Program-made: the position numbers and the translations under genes
Shown here: positions 53,898-63,515 of the stretch, piece after piece
How the letters are laid out: every line of letters begins with the position of its first letter
How positions within the stretch are numbered: position 1 is the first letter of the stretch
Notes under the pieces: model-generated
Databases searched by the model: none
Seen by the model: the letters and a program-made list of their open reading frames with translations, nothing else
Told to the model about the DNA's origin: nothing
Assembly: GCF_003991425.1 (NCBI RefSeq)
Contig: NZ_CP034346.1
Location: 6,005,501 to 6,069,500, forward strand
From: Paenibacillus lutimineralis
Lineage (GTDB): Bacteria > Bacillota > Bacilli > Paenibacillales > Paenibacillaceae
DNA: 64,000 nt
Direction: 5' to 3'

Positions 53898-55629
53898 CAT
53901 ATCCCTCCTGCTGTGAAACCATCAGGTGATAGAAAGCTCCCTTGCCTTCTATTAACTGTTCTGGTGTGCCGTACTCTGCCACATGACCCTGCCCCATAAC
54001 GACAACTCGGTCCATATCCTGCATCCAGTGCAGGCGATGTGTGGCCAAAATGACCAATTTATGTTCAAACAGAGGGAGCATCGTCTCCTTCAGTTCATAT
54101 TCCGTCTCGATATCTAGATGCGCTGTTGGCTCATCAAGCAAAATAATCGGCCGCTCGCTAAGCAAAGCCCGGGCCAATGCTACGCGCTGCTCCTGTCCGC
54201 CGCTAAGTGGCCTTCCCCCGCCGCCGATTGGCTCGTCAAGCCCAAGCGGCAGACTATCAATCAAGCTCTCCAACCCAGCAGCCTTCGCCGCGTTTGCCAC
54301 TTCCTCCATGGAAGCTTCCGGCCTGTTGAAGCGGATATTATCCGCCAAGCTACTGCTGAATATATACGGCTTCTGCGGAATATACGTGATCAGATCCCTC
54401 CACCCGGAGGCGCTAAGATCACCTAATGTATGACCATTAAGCTCAAAAGTCCCGGAAGTAGGACGCAGGAATCCGCCCAGCACATCGATCAGTGTTGACT
54501 TGCCAGCTCCGCTCTCGCCGATGATTCCTATCTTTTCAATGCCGCTAAATGTCAGGTTCACATCCTCCAGAGATGCGCGCCCTGCTTCTTCATGCTTCAT
54601 GCCAACCGTATGAAGCACCAGCTTGCTCTCCGGCTTCCAGCTAAAATCAGCATCGGCAGGAACAACCGCTGCTTTAGCAGATTCCTTCTCTGCTTCATTA
54701 ATAATACTCTCCATTGCTTCTCCAGCTTCCTTGCCGTCAAGCGTCGCATGATAATCCGCACCGACCATGCGCACCGGCAGGAAATATTCCGGAGCTAGAA
54801 TCAGCACCGTCAAACCAGTAAGCAATGTCATTCGTCCATCAATAAGCCTTAAGCCAAGGCTGACGGCAACCGAAGCCACCGACAACATCGTGAAGAAATC
54901 GAGCGCGAAAGAAGACAGAAACGCAACGCGAAGCGTCCGCATTGTGGCCGAACGATAAGAGTTGCTGACCCGGTCTATCGATTCGATATGTGTCCGGCTG
55001 CGCCCAAGGAACTTAAGCGTCTCCAATCCGCGCAACGAATCTACGAAGTGATTCGATAACATCCGGTACGACTCCCATTGACGATCCATCTGTTTACGAG
55101 CCGCAAGCCCGATCAGAATCATAAAGATGATCAGGATCGGCATCGTCACAGTCAGGATAACCCCGGAGGTCACATCCAGTGTAAATACATAGGCTAGAAT
55201 CAGAATCGGTGTAACTCCTGTAGCCAGCATCCGCGGCAGGAACAGCTCCAAATATTTGCGGAACTTGGCTACTCCCTCAAGAATCAGCGTTACCAAGTTG
55301 CCTGTCCCTTCACGGCCGGCGAACCTAGGCCCAAGCTCGAACAGCTTGGACAGCACGCGCTCCCGAAGAGCGCTCCCCGTCTGCTCGGCGAATCGGAAGG
55401 CAAGCTTCTGCTCCGCCAGTCCACATAGCTGCCGCACAAGAAAAGCAAACAGGAACAAGCCAACTGTTCCGGCCTGTTCCTGTAGCTTGGCGCCGGCAAA
55501 CAGAGCGGATACCGCTTCCGCAAGCCATTTTGCCTGCAATATAATCGCTATCGTCTGAATAAAGGTCAAGCCGGCCATTAAGCATAAGACCGGCTTGATT
55601 CCTTTGAACTTCATTAGTCCCTTACCCAT
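53887..55629 (-). CDS. cydD: Cytochrome bd assembly ABC exporter CydD
   Basis: A 580-residue half-transporter, partner of CydC. Six helices, then an ATPase domain with Walker A GESGAGKST, signature PLSGGQEQRVALA, Walker B PIILLDEPTAHLD and switch ILATHRLHWM. The CydD-like N-terminal part has FRFAEQTGSALRERVLSKLF. The ATG shares a base with the stop of cydB (TAATG), so translation is coupled. An alternative ATG five codons inside has AAGGG too close to be better. Confidence 0.9.
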   Translation of the reverse strand: MGKGLMKFKGIKPVLCLMAGLTFIQTIAIILQAKWLAEAVSALFAGAKLQEQAGTVGLFLFAFLVRQLCGLAEQKLAFRFAEQTGSALRERVLSKLFELGPRFAGREGTGNLVTLILEGVAKFRKYLELFLPRMLATGVTPILILAYVFTLDVTSGVILTVTMPILIIFMILIGLAARKQMDRQWESYRMLSNHFVDSLRGLETLKFLGRSRTHIESIDRVSNSYRSATMRTLRVAFLSSFALDFFTMLSVASVAVSLGLRLIDGRMTLLTGLTVLILAPEYFLPVRMVGADYHATLDGKEAGEAMESIINEAEKESAKAAVVPADADFSWKPESKLVLHTVGMKHEEAGRASLEDVNLTFSGIEKIGIIGESGAGKSTLIDVLGGFLRPTSGTFELNGHTLGDLSASGWRDLITYIPQKPYIFSSSLADNIRFNRPEASMEEVANAAKAAGLESLIDSLPLGLDEPIGGGGRPLSGGQEQRVALARALLSERPIILLDEPTAHLDIETEYELKETMLPLFEHKLVILATHRLHWMQDMDRVVVMGQGHVAEYGTPEQLIEGKGAFYHLMVSQQEGYDEG

Positions 55630-56642
55630 TAGTATTCCAAATGCTCCTTCTCATGAACACGCTTATGGAAAACAAAGTAACTCCAAATTTGATAAGCTAA
55701 TACGAATGGAAGCAGCGAAAGTGCCACGATCGTCATTACCTTCAACGAATAGTTCCCGGAAGATGCGTTATAGACCGTCAGCGAGAAAGCCTCGCTGATC
55801 GAGCTGACCATGACGCGTGGGAATAAACCAACGAACACGCCAGAGATCGAGAGAGCGATCAATGTCCCTGTCATGCCGAACGCCCAGCCATCTCTCTGCT
55901 TGGAAATGAACCATCCAGCCAAGAGGAAGGCAACGAGACCAACGACAGCGAGCAAGGTCAGCGGCAAGCCGCGAACTTCAAATACATCTGTCTGGAAGTA
56001 AGTCATAACTGCAAAGATCACGAACAATGCAGCCAGCGGAATCAACATGGTCTTGGCCAGCTTGCGAGCCCGCTTCTGCAGATCTCCTGTTGTCCGCAGC
56101 GAGGCGAACAGCAGACCATGCACCAAACATAACACAACTACCGTAATTCCGCCAACCAATGTATACAGGTTGACCATATCGAATAATCCGGCCTTCATCT
56201 CCATGTCGCCGTCGATCGGCAAGCCCTTAAGCAAGCCGGAGAACACAACGCCGAGTAGGAATGGTGGCAGTAGACTGCCACAGAAGATGGACAAATCCCA
56301 GGCTGCCTTCCACTTGGTGTTATCAACCTTACCGCGGAATTCAAACGCTACGCCGCGGGCAATGAGTGCGAGCAGCAATACGACCAGCGGAGTATAGTAG
56401 CCACTGAACATCGTCGCATACCAGTTCGGAAATGCCGCGAACATTGCACCACCGGCTGTAAGCAGCCAGACTTCGTTAGCGTCCCAGAACGGGCCGATCG
56501 AGTTAATCAGCACCCGGCGTTCCATATCATTCTTAGCCAGAAAACGGGTACTCATACCAACACCGAAGTCAAAGCCCTCCAGGAAGAAAAAGCCGATAAA
56601 CAATACGGCGACCAATACAAACCAAAGCTCATTAAGAGACAT
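55629..56642 (-). CDS. cydB: Cytochrome bd oxidase subunit II
   Basis: A 337-residue membrane protein with eight or nine helices, the structural partner of CydA. The N-terminal FLEGFDFGVGM and WLLTAGGAMFAAFPNWYATM are typical of CydB. The start is ATG 56642 (MSLNELW), preceded by TAAGGAGGG; the frame is open 36 codons further but that part overlaps cydA. Overlaps the cydA end by 11 bases. Middle gene of the cydABDC operon. Confidence 0.94.
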   Translation of the reverse strand: MSLNELWFVLVAVLFIGFFFLEGFDFGVGMSTRFLAKNDMERRVLINSIGPFWDANEVWLLTAGGAMFAAFPNWYATMFSGYYTPLVVLLLALIARGVAFEFRGKVDNTKWKAAWDLSIFCGSLLPPFLLGVVFSGLLKGLPIDGDMEMKAGLFDMVNLYTLVGGITVVVLCLVHGLLFASLRTTGDLQKRARKLAKTMLIPLAALFVIFAVMTYFQTDVFEVRGLPLTLLAVVGLVAFLLAGWFISKQRDGWAFGMTGTLIALSISGVFVGLFPRVMVSSISEAFSLTVYNASSGNYSLKVMTIVALSLLPFVLAYQIWSYFVFHKRVHEKEHLEY

Positions 56643-58032
56643 GGTATCCCTCCTTAGAGAATGGATCGATCGAATGGCTATCATCGGTACCCTCAGCATA
56701 AGGGCCTTTTTTAATCGTTTTAACGAATAGATAGACCATCGAAATGGCAAGCACAGTGAAAATAGCGGTAAATGCGATTAGCGAGAACAGGAGCTGCCCT
56801 GATGTTACGCTTGGCGATACACTGTCCTTCGTCTGCATTAACCCAAATACCGTCCACGGCTGACGACCGATCTCCGTCATGATCCAACCTGCCGTGTTCG
56901 CGATGAACGGAAGTGAAATTGACCATAGCATAATTCTATAGAACCATGTATTTTTGTTATCCAGTTTCTTGCGCCATGCCAGATATGCCCCGTACAGCGA
57001 TAGCACGATCATTAGCGACCCAGCCGCTACCATGATGCGGAAGCTCCAGAATGTAGTGCGCACCGGTGGAATGTAATCCCCAGGACCGTAGGTTTGTTCA
57101 TACTCCGCCTGTAGTTCGTTCATCCCCTTAACTTCACCGGAGAAGCTGCTGTAAGACAGGAAGCTGAGCATATACGGAATTTTGATCTCAAAAGAATTCT
57201 TACCCGTCTCTGGGTTAATATGTGCATAAACAGTCCACGGAGCCGGATCACCGCTCTTGCCCCACAATCCTTCAGTTGCGGCCATCTTCATCGGCTGAGT
57301 CTTAACCAAGTACTGAGCCTGTTGGTGACCATAGAGAGCTGTCCCGAAGGAAGCGATCAAACCGACGATTACGCCGATCTTGAACGATTTCTTGAAGAAC
57401 TCCATATCTTTACGACGCAGCAGCTTATAAGCACTGATACCTGCGATCATGAATGCACCTGTTGAGAATGCACCCAGCACAGTATGAGGGAATTCAACCC
57501 ATAGCTGGCCGTTGCCGATCAAAGCGAAAAAGTCATTCATTTCTGCTCGCCCATTGTTCATTTCAAAACCAACCGGACGTTGCATAAATGAGTTTGCTGC
57601 CAGAATCCAGAAGGCTGATACAGTCGTTCCAATAGCGACGAGCCAGATGCATAGCAAGTGAACTCGCTTTGACAATCTCTCCCACCCAAAAATCCATAAT
57701 CCGATGAAGGTCGACTCCATAAAGAAGGCAAACAGAGCCTCCACCGCGAGCGGAGCGCCAAATACGTCACCGACAAAGCGTGAATAATCGGACCAGTTCA
57801 TTCCGAACTGGAACTCCTGAATAATCCCGGTAACAACACCAACAGCAAAGTTAATGAGGAACAGCTTGCCCCAGAATTTTGCCATGCGCTTGTATTCTTC
57901 TTTGCCCTTGACTACGTACATCGTCTCCATGATTGCGATCAGAAGAGCCAGACCGATAGACAACGGAACGAAGAAGAAGTGAAAAATTGTCGTCACCGCA
58001 AACTGAAGTCGTGCAAGCACTAACGGATCCAT
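56632..58032 (-). CDS. cydA: Cytochrome bd oxidase subunit I
   Basis: A 466-residue quinol oxidase core with nine helices, carrying haems b558, b595 and d. His18 is the expected axial ligand in QFAVTTIFHFFFVPLSIG; another His ligand lies in VEFPHTVLGAF, near residue 187, and a Met is expected in the later helix. The Q-loop is short, as in Bacillus and other S-class enzymes. It reduces oxygen at high affinity and is not proton-pumping. First gene of cydABDC, under a promoter with two GTGA-N6-TCAC dyads. Feeds from ndh and other menaquinone reductases. Confidence 0.95.
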   Translation of the reverse strand: MDPLVLARLQFAVTTIFHFFFVPLSIGLALLIAIMETMYVVKGKEEYKRMAKFWGKLFLINFAVGVVTGIIQEFQFGMNWSDYSRFVGDVFGAPLAVEALFAFFMESTFIGLWIFGWERLSKRVHLLCIWLVAIGTTVSAFWILAANSFMQRPVGFEMNNGRAEMNDFFALIGNGQLWVEFPHTVLGAFSTGAFMIAGISAYKLLRRKDMEFFKKSFKIGVIVGLIASFGTALYGHQQAQYLVKTQPMKMAATEGLWGKSGDPAPWTVYAHINPETGKNSFEIKIPYMLSFLSYSSFSGEVKGMNELQAEYEQTYGPGDYIPPVRTTFWSFRIMVAAGSLMIVLSLYGAYLAWRKKLDNKNTWFYRIMLWSISLPFIANTAGWIMTEIGRQPWTVFGLMQTKDSVSPSVTSGQLLFSLIAFTAIFTVLAISMVYLFVKTIKKGPYAEGTDDSHSIDPFSKEGYHVS

Positions 58033-58069
58033 AATTTTTCTTCCCTACTTTCATTCATTTATTAACTAA

Positions 58070-58137
58070 CGTGAATTCTATCACGGATAAATGAAAGTGA
58101 ACGTTCAAAATTTAATAATTTTGTGACGAGAATCACA
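58070..58137 (-). promoter_or_regulatory. cyd promoter with tandem Fnr/Rex-type boxes
   Basis: Two dyads: CGTGA-ATTCTA-TCACG (58070-58085) and TGTGA-CGAGAA-TCACA (58122-58137). The minus-strand -10 TAGAAT (58080-58075) lies inside the first. With +1 near 58068 the second is centred at about -61.5, an activating position for Crp/Fnr proteins, and the first at about -9.5, where a repressor would block. The -35 is poor. The distal box extends to TTGTGA-N6-TCACAT, so Rex could also bind there. Confidence 0.68.
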
Positions 58138-58244
58138 TGATAAATGTCACAAAGGAATTTTTATCACATAAACGCAGTAATGACGCGGGTTTGGGACTCT
58201 CTTCCAAATTGTGAAACTTTTTTGTCTGACTCAGAGTCGTAAAT

Positions 58245-58286
58245 AAAAACGGGTGAATCAAGCCTATTTTTGGCTCTCTTCACCCG
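58245..58286 (-). terminator. Terminator of the ythQ-like gene
   Basis: CGGGTGAA (58250-58257) and TTCACCCG (58279-58286) with an inner AGCC/GGCT pair; on the minus strand UUUUUAUUU follows. Confidence 0.85.
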
Positions 58287-58311
58287 ATTCATTATTATCA
58301 TTTTCAAGTGG

Positions 58312-59985
58312 TTATTCTTGTCCGGCCCTGCGTGTTAATTTGCCGAACAACCTACGGTTCGGGTGCCATACGAAGAAATTAAGCACAATCAGCAGTAGTG
58401 TGTACGCATATACCCCGTAATGGATTCGGGTCATAACTAAATGCAGAACTCCAAAACCTCCAAGCAGCAGCATTAACGGGAGAGTCTTCATCCCCGCACT
58501 CTGCTGTACAGCCTCGAACGGCCGGGAAAAAGGTAGATTATTATGCAGGAGGAAATGGCAAACCGCTGTATACAGTAGCATTCCTAAGCCTGCAGTAATC
58601 AAATCCGGAATAATAACGACCCCGAACAAGAAGCAAAATATAATGCCTTGTAAAATGAACAACGGCATGATCAAGCGGACAAATGCAGCGACTAACGTCC
58701 CTCTGTATATTTGCACATCATCGCTGATCGGCAGTGCTTTATATATCCAAGAGGCTTTATATTTGCTGGAATACTGCAGCATCATGATAATGGTAGAGAT
58801 CATCGCCCCGGAGAAATAAATGAACAAGTATTTCCCGGTTCCCCTGAGCTCTGAGATACCACCTCCTAGCCCGGAGCCAAATAGAAAGATAAACGGGAAT
58901 ATAATCGAGAATCCGAGGATGGGATACACTTTAAGCTTGAAATCCCGTTCATTTCCCATCATCGACCAGGCCAAACGGAAGAACCCTTGCTCCTGCGGGC
59001 TAGAACAGAATATGCGGGACAGCCAATAAGGCAGTCTCCCTCTTCCTCTAGAAGGTCGTCCTCCAGGATCGGCCAGCTTCTGCAGGTGGCGTTCCATCGA
59101 AGGCATCAGCCGGACATAGATCATAAAGGCTAGGATCGGTATAACAAGACCGAGCAAAGAGAATACGGTGAATATTAAATTCCCGTTGCGATGAAGCACA
59201 CTCTCGAACGGTGCCGCGAACCATACCGGTATGATATAGAATTGATACCACTTAGGCTGGAAAGTAACCTGAATATCGATAAGATTAAACATCCGCGATA
59301 GCAGCTGGTACCCTATCGTCATGGCGATCGTAAGTCCAATTTGGACATAGTTGATAATATCCTTCAGCTTCTCGCCATCAAAAAATTTAAGTACGGTTAA
59401 ATAGATCAATGCAGTGAGAGCTACAATGAGCAGATTCATAAGAATAAGCTCAACCACAAATATGAGAAAAAATACGATCCCATGCTTAATTAACGCCGTA
59501 GCAAGTGGTATAGAAGCAATCGCCCCTGTCAGCATCATCAAGTAAATACATATATGCAGCGCCTTCGCCATCGCCAATGTCCGACGATGCACCGGCTTCG
59601 TGGCCAGTATATTGCGATCACGAATATCCAGTAATACGGATGAAAAGTCGGAAATCAGCGATGTCATAATGATAAACATCAGGATACCGAAGGTCAGGCT
59701 CATCTGAAAAAAGTAGTTATCTCCCATCCACATGAAAACAGAACATAGTGCTCCATAAATGGCGTAAACCCATAGCGAGCGCACAAATTGATTCCGCTCG
59801 TTCATGGCCGAACTATCACTTGATTGCTTCGACTTGCCTACTATCGTCGGTACTCTCCGGGCATCCATCGTCAGCTTCACTTGTAGAATGCGCCGCATAA
59901 CAGGATAATCGATGTCTAGCCGAGAGAATAATCCTTGAAACCGATCAAGAAGCTTCAGGGACCTTGGCTCATACATCCGCCTCAC
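58312..59985 (-). CDS. ABC exporter permease (YthQ-like)
   Basis: A 557-residue polytopic protein with about twelve hydrophobic segments and a soluble N-terminal part of about 75 residues. It resembles B. subtilis YthQ and other long ABC-2-type permeases of unknown substrate. Its ATG overlaps the end of the ATPase gene by 17 bases. With that ATPase it should form an exporter. It is divergent from nothing: both genes are read toward the cyd operon and end at their own terminator. Confidence 0.8.
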   Translation of the reverse strand: MRRMYEPRSLKLLDRFQGLFSRLDIDYPVMRRILQVKLTMDARRVPTIVGKSKQSSDSSAMNERNQFVRSLWVYAIYGALCSVFMWMGDNYFFQMSLTFGILMFIIMTSLISDFSSVLLDIRDRNILATKPVHRRTLAMAKALHICIYLMMLTGAIASIPLATALIKHGIVFFLIFVVELILMNLLIVALTALIYLTVLKFFDGEKLKDIINYVQIGLTIAMTIGYQLLSRMFNLIDIQVTFQPKWYQFYIIPVWFAAPFESVLHRNGNLIFTVFSLLGLVIPILAFMIYVRLMPSMERHLQKLADPGGRPSRGRGRLPYWLSRIFCSSPQEQGFFRLAWSMMGNERDFKLKVYPILGFSIIFPFIFLFGSGLGGGISELRGTGKYLFIYFSGAMISTIIMMLQYSSKYKASWIYKALPISDDVQIYRGTLVAAFVRLIMPLFILQGIIFCFLFGVVIIPDLITAGLGMLLYTAVCHFLLHNNLPFSRPFEAVQQSAGMKTLPLMLLLGGFGVLHLVMTRIHYGVYAYTLLLIVLNFFVWHPNRRLFGKLTRRAGQE

Positions 59986-60763
59986 CTCTCACAATGGCCA
60001 CGAATTGCTCAGCAATCTGTTTATGCTCATTGAAGCCTGTCAACTGATTGAATATCTGCTCCAGTGATCCCTCCTGACTCTTTCCCTTCAGCTCTTCGAA
60101 GCTGCCATCCGCAACAACTCGTCCCCCATCGAGCAGAATAATACGGTTGCTAATCTTCTCCACTACATCCATCATGTGCGAGGAATAAAAGATCGTCTTG
60201 CCCGACGCAGCCAGCAACGCCAATATCTCCTTCACTACCATAACGCTGTTAGCGTCAAGGCCGCTAAGCGGTTCATCCAGAAACAGAATATCCGGATTAT
60301 GCAGCAGGCTGGATATGATCAGCACCTTCTGCTTCATCCCTTTGGAGAAAGATGCAATGCGCTGATTGAACACCTGTTCCATCCCGAAGCGGTTCATCAA
60401 TTTGCGCGCCTTATACTCTGCTTCATCCATCGATAAACCGTACAACTCACCAATGAAAGTCAAATACTCTCGAGGTGTTAGCGTATCGTACATCTCAGCA
60501 ATCTCCGGCACATAACCAATTCTGCGTTTATACTCCACGTCTCCAGCGTCAGGGCTTTGGCCTATTATGCTGACTTCGCCTGAATATTCCCCCACAAGTC
60601 CAAGCATGATCTTCACTGTCGTGCTCTTCCCAGCGCCATTCGGTCCAATGTACCCGATAATTTGTCCGGGGTAGACATCCAGGTCGACCCCGTTAAGTAC
60701 GTATCGATCCCCGTAGCGCTTACGTAAATCCCGAATTGTTATGATCGGCTTTACACTGTTCAT
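59969..60763 (-). CDS. ABC exporter ATPase (YthP-like)
   Basis: A 264-residue ATPase. Walker A GPNGAGKST, signature SFSKGMKQKVLI, Walker B DILFLDEPLSGLD, switch YSSHMMDVV. The SKGMKQK form of the signature is common in ABC-2 exporters (bacitracin and Nod-type). The start is ATG 60763, eight bases after AAGGAG; a GTG one codon upstream is also possible. A TATAAT on the minus strand (60827-60822) may be its -10. The gap 60764-61073 holds this, the catalase terminator, and nothing else that I recognise. Confidence 0.88.
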   Translation of the reverse strand: MNSVKPIITIRDLRKRYGDRYVLNGVDLDVYPGQIIGYIGPNGAGKSTTVKIMLGLVGEYSGEVSIIGQSPDAGDVEYKRRIGYVPEIAEMYDTLTPREYLTFIGELYGLSMDEAEYKARKLMNRFGMEQVFNQRIASFSKGMKQKVLIISSLLHNPDILFLDEPLSGLDANSVMVVKEILALLAASGKTIFYSSHMMDVVEKISNRIILLDGGRVVADGSFEELKGKSQEGSLEQIFNQLTGFNEHKQIAEQFVAIVRGEADV

Positions 60764-61003
60764 CACTTCATCTCCTTCAAATCGTATTGGAGGGATAGTT
60801 CCATTTGGATCATTATGTTAGATTATACGTTCTTGCTCCATTCTTGCTTCACTATATCATGACTTTAGATAGTTTCGCAGAATCGGAAAAGGCATTATTC
60901 AGAGTTTATCGACGGCTGCAAAGCAGCGAGTATTGGTATGTACCATCTCTACTTCATTTGCCTGTACACGACAAATAAAGACCGTAGGTACCGCGATACA
61001 CAG

Positions 61004-61031
61004 CAAAAAAACCGCCGACAGTTGTCAGCGG
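61004..61031 (-). terminator. Terminator of katA
   Basis: CCGC-GACA and TGTC-GCGG arms (61012-61020 and 61023-61031, one G-U pair in RNA) followed on the minus strand by UUUUUUU. Confidence 0.88.
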
Positions 61032-61073
61032 CTCTTTCCGATTTTTATTCATATGATAGATTGCATCTGCTTA

Positions 61074-62531
61074 TCATTTCCCTTGAGCTATAAATCCGCT
61101 AATATCAACGCCAAGCTCCTGTGCCAGCCGCATGCCATATCCACTGTCGGCGCGGAAGAAATTGCAGATCGCCCGCAATTGAATCTGCTCATTTGTCTGG
61201 CGCAGGTCACTCACCAGATTTGAGATCAGATGGTCACGCTCCTCGGATGTGAAGCTTCGGTACAGTTCTCCGGCCTGCGTGAAATCGTCTGTCTTGGCAA
61301 TCCGTTCACGGCCCGCCTGACCACTTAGCGGCACTACACTGTCCTGATACTCTGGCGCTTCCTTAGGACTGTCCTCGGAGCTATTCGGTTCGTAGTTGAC
61401 AGGCGAAGGGTCCTGCTTCACATTCATTAAACCGTCACGCTGATGATTCCGTACCGGAGCATAGGGGCAATTCACCGGAATCTGCAAATAGTTGGCTCCA
61501 AGACGGTAGCGCTGTGTATCCGGATAAGAGAACAGCCGCCCTTGCAGCAGCTTATCCTCAGAGGGCTCAATTCCCGATACGAGTACACTTGGTGAGAAGG
61601 CAACCTGTTCGACTTCAGCAAAATAATTGACTGGATTCTGGTTCAACGTCATCGTGCCAACCTTAACGAGCGGGTAATGATCCTCTGGCCATACCTTGGT
61701 AGGATCAAGCGGATCGAAGCCCCAGCGGTCCAGATCCTCCACTGGCATCAACTGCACATTTAGCTCCCACTGCGGGAAATCCCCTTGTTCAATATGATCG
61801 TGCAGATCACGGGTCGCATGGTTGAAATCACGCCCCTGTACTTCCTGTACCTCCGCAGCCGACAAATTCTTTACCCCCTGCTTCGATCTCCACGTATACT
61901 TCACATACGTCATCCTGCCCTTCGCATTGATCCATTTAAAAGCATGAACACCAAAGCCGTCCATCTGCCGGTAATTAGCTGGAGTGCCGTTATCCGAGAA
62001 TAACCAGGTCATCATATGCGTCGATTCCGTAGATAAAGTCATGAAGTCCCAATAGCGGGCCGGATCCTGAATATTCTTATTCGGGGCAGGCTTTAGCGAG
62101 TGTACCATATCCGGGAATTTGATCGCGTCGCGGATGAAGAAGACGGGAAGATGGTTTCCGACCAGATCATAGTTGCCCTCCTCCGTATAGAACTTGACAG
62201 CGAAGCCCCGTGGATCACGGGCGGTCTCCGGTGAGCCTGTTCCATGAATGACTGTAGAGAAGCGAACGAAGACCGGAATCTCACGGCCAATCTCTTGCAG
62301 GAAATGAGCCTTCGTATACTCCGACATGCTCTGTTCCGTCACAAATACTCCGTGCGCCCCCGCACCACGGGCATGAACGACACGTTCCGGAATTCGTTCA
62401 CGATCGAAATGTCCCAGCTTCTCCAGCAGGTGATAATCCTCAAGCAATGTTGGTCCTCTCTGTCCTGCTGTACGCGAGTTCTGATTATCGCCAACCGGCG
62501 CGCCTTGATTTGTCGTTAATCGGTTATTCAT
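61074..62531 (-). CDS. katA: Haem catalase
   Basis: A 485-residue small-subunit catalase that breaks down hydrogen peroxide. The distal His is in RVVHARGAGAHG, the Asn in YDLVGNHLPVFF and the proximal Tyr ligand in RYRLGANYLQIPVN. ATG after GAAAGGATGG. Upstream lies a PerR-like box, as for katA of B. subtilis, and perR is in the same window. The last 60 residues are helical (FRADSGYGMRLAQELGVD), as in clade 3 catalases. Confidence 0.95.
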   Translation of the reverse strand: MNNRLTTNQGAPVGDNQNSRTAGQRGPTLLEDYHLLEKLGHFDRERIPERVVHARGAGAHGVFVTEQSMSEYTKAHFLQEIGREIPVFVRFSTVIHGTGSPETARDPRGFAVKFYTEEGNYDLVGNHLPVFFIRDAIKFPDMVHSLKPAPNKNIQDPARYWDFMTLSTESTHMMTWLFSDNGTPANYRQMDGFGVHAFKWINAKGRMTYVKYTWRSKQGVKNLSAAEVQEVQGRDFNHATRDLHDHIEQGDFPQWELNVQLMPVEDLDRWGFDPLDPTKVWPEDHYPLVKVGTMTLNQNPVNYFAEVEQVAFSPSVLVSGIEPSEDKLLQGRLFSYPDTQRYRLGANYLQIPVNCPYAPVRNHQRDGLMNVKQDPSPVNYEPNSSEDSPKEAPEYQDSVVPLSGQAGRERIAKTDDFTQAGELYRSFTSEERDHLISNLVSDLRQTNEQIQLRAICNFFRADSGYGMRLAQELGVDISGFIAQGK

Positions 62532-62561
62532 ATATGATCCATCCTTTCAGGTTTTCTATAT

Positions 62562-62576
62562 TTAGACTTATTCTAA
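62562..62576 (-). promoter_or_regulatory. PerR-like box upstream of katA
   Basis: TTAGACT-T-ATTCTAA matches the Per box TTATAATnATTATAA at 11 of 14 fixed positions, 31 bases before the katA start. Further TTAGAA/TTCTAA pieces lie just upstream (62570-62596), so there may be overlapping sites. Confidence 0.5.
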
Positions 62577-62762
62577 GTTCTAAAATAAATTCTAACATTT
62601 TCACCTGAAATTTTGCGTGTAGATCATATGTAAATCATGTGTAGGTCAAATGAAGATACATGAAGATACACGAAGATTTATAAATTCTATATTCATAAAA
62701 AAAGAGCGAAGCCCTTGTAGTTATTGTCTTCTAATCATTGCAAATGGAATAGCATTTTATAA

Positions 62763-63515
62763 CTAATAAATCGCTATTGGCCCATAAGGACCATCGATAA
62801 TTTCTATTTTCGTTTCAAAAATATCTGTCAAAATTTCTGGATCCATAACCTCTTCTACTGTTCCAAAAGCGGCAATTCGTCCATCTTTCATAGCACAGAT
62901 TCTATCAGAATATTTGGCTGCAAAATTTATATCATGCATAACAGTCAGAATTGTTCTTCCAAATTCATTAGCAGCATGCCTCAAATGCTCCATCATTTGA
63001 ACAGAACGAGCAACATCAAGATTGTTCAGAGGCTCGTCCAAAAGTACATATTCAGTCTCTTGGCACAAAACCATTGCTACATATGCCCTTTGCCTTTGAC
63101 CACCAGAAAGCTCATCTAAATATCTATTTTCTAGATCAGTCAAGTCTAAAAAATCGATATATTTAGATATAATAGCCTCATCCTCTTTAGTTAATCTTCC
63201 CTTTGAATAAGGAAAACGTCCAAATCCAGCTAGTTGCCTAACAGTTAGCTTCGTTACAAAATGATTTTCTTGTCGCAAAATAGTCAAAATTTTTGCTAAG
63301 TCTTCTGATTTCGTTTTAGAAACATCCATATTTGCCACCTTAATTTGACCTTCATCCATATCCAAAAGTCTTCCGATCATCAAAAGTGTCGTGGACTTTC
63401 CAGCGCCATTTGGCCCAATTAAAGAAGTAAGACCCGCTTTTGGTATTTCAATATCCAAAGGTCCTATATTTACCTCATTCGTATACAACTTTCTAACATT
63501 ATCAATTTTTATCAT
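62763..63515 (-). CDS. Iron-siderophore ABC ATPase (YclP-like)
   Basis: A 250-residue ATPase of the FecCD-partner type. Walker A GPNGAGKST, signature ELSGGQRQRAYVA, Walker B YVLLDEPLNNLD, switch TVMHDINFAAKY. It resembles YclP of the petrobactin importer YclNOPQ. The ATG overlaps the stop of the permease gene upstream by four bases. Its codons are much richer in A and T than its left neighbours (many AAA, ATA, TTT), which suggests separate ancestry. No terminator was found downstream. Confidence 0.9.
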   Translation of the reverse strand: MIKIDNVRKLYTNEVNIGPLDIEIPKAGLTSLIGPNGAGKSTTLLMIGRLLDMDEGQIKVANMDVSKTKSEDLAKILTILRQENHFVTKLTVRQLAGFGRFPYSKGRLTKEDEAIISKYIDFLDLTDLENRYLDELSGGQRQRAYVAMVLCQETEYVLLDEPLNNLDVARSVQMMEHLRHAANEFGRTILTVMHDINFAAKYSDRICAMKDGRIAAFGTVEEVMDPEILTDIFETKIEIIDGPYGPIAIY

